Positions 29,879 to 32,500 of a stretch of 32,500 bases of DNA are shown here, piece after piece. The DNA comes from Guillardia theta CCMP2712. Lineage: Eukaryota; Cryptophyceae; Pyrenomonadales; Geminigeraceae. The stretch lies in contig NW_005434633.1 of NCBI RefSeq assembly GCF_000315625.1, positions 155,867-188,366 on the forward strand. Reading direction: 5' to 3'. Made by a program: the position numbers and the translations under genes. Below the pieces are notes generated by a model. That model did not search any database. It was not told where the DNA came from and was given only the letters and a program-made list of their open reading frames with translations. Position 1 is the stretch's first letter. Every line of letters begins with the position of its first letter.

Positions 29879-32500
29879 ATGTCTCACGACGAAGGCGGAC
29901 AGCCAGGTGAGGAGGGTCCTAGGGAGCAGGAGGAGCTCGATGATCGCGAAGACTTGCAGGAGCAGAACTCTCTGACACATCAGGATGGGGAATCGGATGA
30001 CTCGTTCCAGGAATACGTAGACGAATTTGCTGGGAAACTTTCGAATCTACTGAATGATCCGAATCATTGTTTGTATGACGATTGGACATCCCCGGCATGT
30101 GTGAGACATGCGCTGATCATGCTTGGGTTCTCCTTGGACGACGATCATATCCGAAATGTACTGCTGTCTTGTTGCGAGTCAAGCATGGCCGATACTATGA
30201 ACATGTTCGATGAAGTTTTCAGACCCTTCATGCAGCGAGTGGAGGATGCAGAGAACTCTTTTGTCTGGAGGGACTTGCGAGTGCATGCAGTTTACAGCGA
30301 TTCTGAGGTTGACTCTGACAGTCAACAGGAGAGCCAGGTGTACCCACTTTCTTTGGTGGAACCCAGCCGGGGTTTGATTTGGAGCAAGTTTGAGACTTAC
30401 TTCCGAAGAGATGTTGTTCTTGAGCACCTGCAAGATATTGTCGAGCTGGTGGCGATTGAGAGCATGACCGTCTCAAGAAGTTTTGGAGATGGCGAAGCTT
30501 CAATGGAAGAGGAGAGGTTTGCAAGTGAAATCGAACTTGAAGAGAAAGTGGAGTCTCTGGCGGAAGTCGAGAGGAAGTGGGAATTGCTTGCTAAGGGAGG
30601 GGAGGACAGTCTCATGGAGATCGGGAGGCTTCTGGTTTCCTGCGGGTTTCATTCATACATGCCGAGCTATCACGAGATGAGGCGATCGGGGCTTCGGCTT
30701 GCTGCTTCAGCAGTCCGAGACATTCATGGCGGACTGTGCCAGACAGCGTCGAAACTTTTCTTCCTGAGGGACAAGCTCCCGTTGTCAAGGAACTTTTCGT
30801 TCTACCCTCAGCCCAGGAGCGTTGTAGATGCGAAGACAAAGGAGTGCTATTGGAGCGACGGTGATGAAATTGAGGGGTTGCACCAGATTTTCTCGTCCTC
30901 CTCCCGGAACAAACTCGGCCGATGGGTTTTCAATGGCAACGAAGTCCGATGCGTCTTTGACCCGGCGCAGTTTAAAGACCTCAAGGACGTTCTAGTCTCG
31001 TACGAGATCATGGCGGAGGAGCTGCATGCGGTGAAGGAAGGCTTCCTGCCGATGTACAGCGAGTGGAGGAGATACCAGTTTGAGAGCGTGGGAGGAGCCA
31101 TCCTGACTTGCCATGGCGGCATGCATGAAGTTTGCAGGAGCCTGCGGCTGAAAGGGCCGTGGGAGAGAACGCAGGAGGTCCGACGAAGAGCAAGGAGACG
31201 CGAGAGAGTGTCAACAAGGAACTGGTTTGACATCCTACATGCTGTCTATGAGCTAGTGGACGAGTCGGAAGATCCGACTTTGATGCCGTCATTGAAGACC
31301 TTGAAAGAGGAGGGATACAGGGAAATCTCCGCAGCTCTTTCCAACCGCAGCATGCTCGCGGCGTTTCCAGGTCGTCGGCAGCTGCACTCCCATGCTCCGA
31401 GCGGGAGAGAGCTTGCAGCTAAACACCTGCGACTTCGAATCAAGGAGGAGGAATCAAGTCGAATGCAAGACGACTTCTTCTCCGTTGACTTCAACGTCAT
31501 TCGGCAGACGGCCTTGTTTGCAGATACAGACTTTCTAAGGCATACCATCGCCATGATCGCGCAAGATTCGAACCAGAGCGCGGTAGAGGACGACTCAGTG
31601 AATACGACGCTGTTCATTCCCAGTTACCGCGAACTTTACGAGAGGAATTTCTTCCATCTTGCCGAGCACATTCGTCGAAGGAAGGGAGGGATGTTGAGTC
31701 TTATCGACCTCTGGGATCGCCGATCCAACGCAGCACGAGGCTCTGTGACCAGTCGGCATCGGCAAGAGCGAAACCTTGTACAGCCGTCGGTAACAAAGCA
31801 ACCTACCAGCCAGGTAAATGGAATAGTGCAGACGTTGTTGAGAATTTATGTCTGAGTGCCGTACCACAATCTCTCTTGCGCAAAAGTCCCTTGTTTGTTG
31901 TCTCGGACATGTCATGTTTCTGTACAAGTCAAAGAGACATGAGAGTATGTGTGGGTGTGAAAGTGACGTTGCAATCAGGACAACGAACTCGCCTCAGCAG
32001 TGCAGGCTGGGCTGCTCTCATTGGATGACGTGTCAAGACTAGAGCAAGAGCGGCAGGGAGGCAGAGGAGCGTCAGAGGAGGAGCAGACGCTCAGGTTACC
32101 TTATGTCTTCAAGGTGCTTGACGCAGGGCCGAGGAGGAGAAGGAGAGCAGATGAGGAGATGGGTACATGGCGGCTGTCATGGTACCTTGAGGAGACCTGG
32201 GTGGTGATAAGAGCGATAGAGGACCTCTCCTTCGAGCTGCGAACTTTGGATCGCCTGCCAACTTATGCAGAGATGCGGGATCACGGGTGGGGAGATCTTG
32301 CTGACCACATTCTCCGCACGCGCCACCGATCGGACTGTCCGAGGTCAGGGAGTTTTGATGATGTTGACTACGCACGAGAGTCTTGCTACTGCGTGCAGCT
32401 CATGTTGACTGACAAGCTGAGGCTTCTGGCTGTGAACGAGCAGATGTCGCTGGCTAAGGAGGGAGTGGTGACCGAGCAGGAGGTTTTGGAGAGTTCAAAC
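29879..32500 (+). CDS. Large protein with a repeated P-S-x-x-E...G...HGG-type helical motif, 5' part
   Basis: The model joins 29879..31813 and 31979..32500 and is still open at the window end: 645 plus 174 codons so far. The 165-nt intron has a GTAAAT donor and a phase-0 AATCAG acceptor. The N-terminal 50 residues are acidic. The body holds at least five copies of a motif with the pattern P-S/T-x2-E/L-(L/M)-x3-G-x3-(L/I)-A-x2-(I/L), some followed by HGG. Copies include MPSYHEMRRSGLRLAASAVR, MPSLKTLKEEGYREISAALS, IPSYRELYERNFFHLAEHI and LPTYAEMRDHGWGDLADHIL; a further HGG copy is SVGGAILTCHGGMHEVC. I recall similar motifs at the ends of algal and plant organelle proteins but cannot name the family. 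Function unknown. Start: first ATG of the open frame. Confidence 0.78.

Noticed and set aside
1-32500. CRISPR array, insertion sequences or bacterial operons
   Set aside because: The sequence is intron-rich eukaryotic DNA; the repeats found are microsatellites or the twin-gene duplication.

Overview
The window is nuclear DNA of a gene-dense unicellular eukaryote. Nearly every gene is broken by spliceosomal introns, most of them about 50 nt long, and the predicted proteins are eukaryotic: centrin, CPSF30, RSL1D1, USP5, ARL2 and metaxin. The tiny introns, mixed base composition, GC-AG introns and protist-type proteins fit a microalga, most likely a cryptophyte of the Guillardia type. The organism is an inference from style and was not tested by any search. 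I built the gene models by hand, splicing reading frames with compatible GT-AG or GC-AG boundaries and checking that family motifs stay continuous across each junction. They are predictions without transcript support.

Layout, left to right: 3' end of an Alr4036-type pyridoxamine-phosphate-oxidase-like gene (+, 165-724); centrin (-, 893-1757); a CPSF30/CPSF4 protein with extra domains (+, 2556-4685); an 11-exon single-pass membrane protein of unknown function (-, 5163-7253); a long coiled-coil or disordered membrane protein (+, 7625-9850); a poorly resolved gene fragment (-, 10182-10669); RSL1D1/UTP30-like ribosome-biogenesis factor (+, 11648-12912); USP5 deubiquitinase in 18 exons (-, 13077-16426); ARL2 GTPase (+, 17878-18783); metaxin-like mitochondrial outer-membrane protein in 15 exons (-, 19259-20928); a probable beta-sandwich protein (+, 21579-22859); NhaC-type antiporter (-, 23192-25505); an ML/NPC2-type secreted lipid-binding protein (+, 26491-27560); two nearly identical 72-residue genes head to head in an inverted repeat (- at 27930-28148, + at 28938-29156); and the 5' part of a large protein built from a repeated helical motif (+, 29879 to the window end).

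The genes do not form one pathway. They are mainly housekeeping functions (mRNA 3' processing, ribosome biogenesis, ubiquitin recycling, tubulin folding, mitochondrial import) mixed with genes I cannot name. The arrangement itself is striking: the first fifteen gene models alternate strands without exception, so every intergenic region up to the last is either divergent or convergent. Most divergent regions carry long polypurine/polypyrimidine tracts.

The points most worth following up are the head-to-head twin genes, the multi-repeat protein at the right end, the CPSF30 protein with an added OB/cold-shock-like domain and sixth CCCH finger, a USP5 whose ZnF-UBP has lost most zinc ligands, a centrin with no glutamate at position 12 of any EF-hand loop, and a cluster of five Myb-type sites upstream of the gene at 7625.
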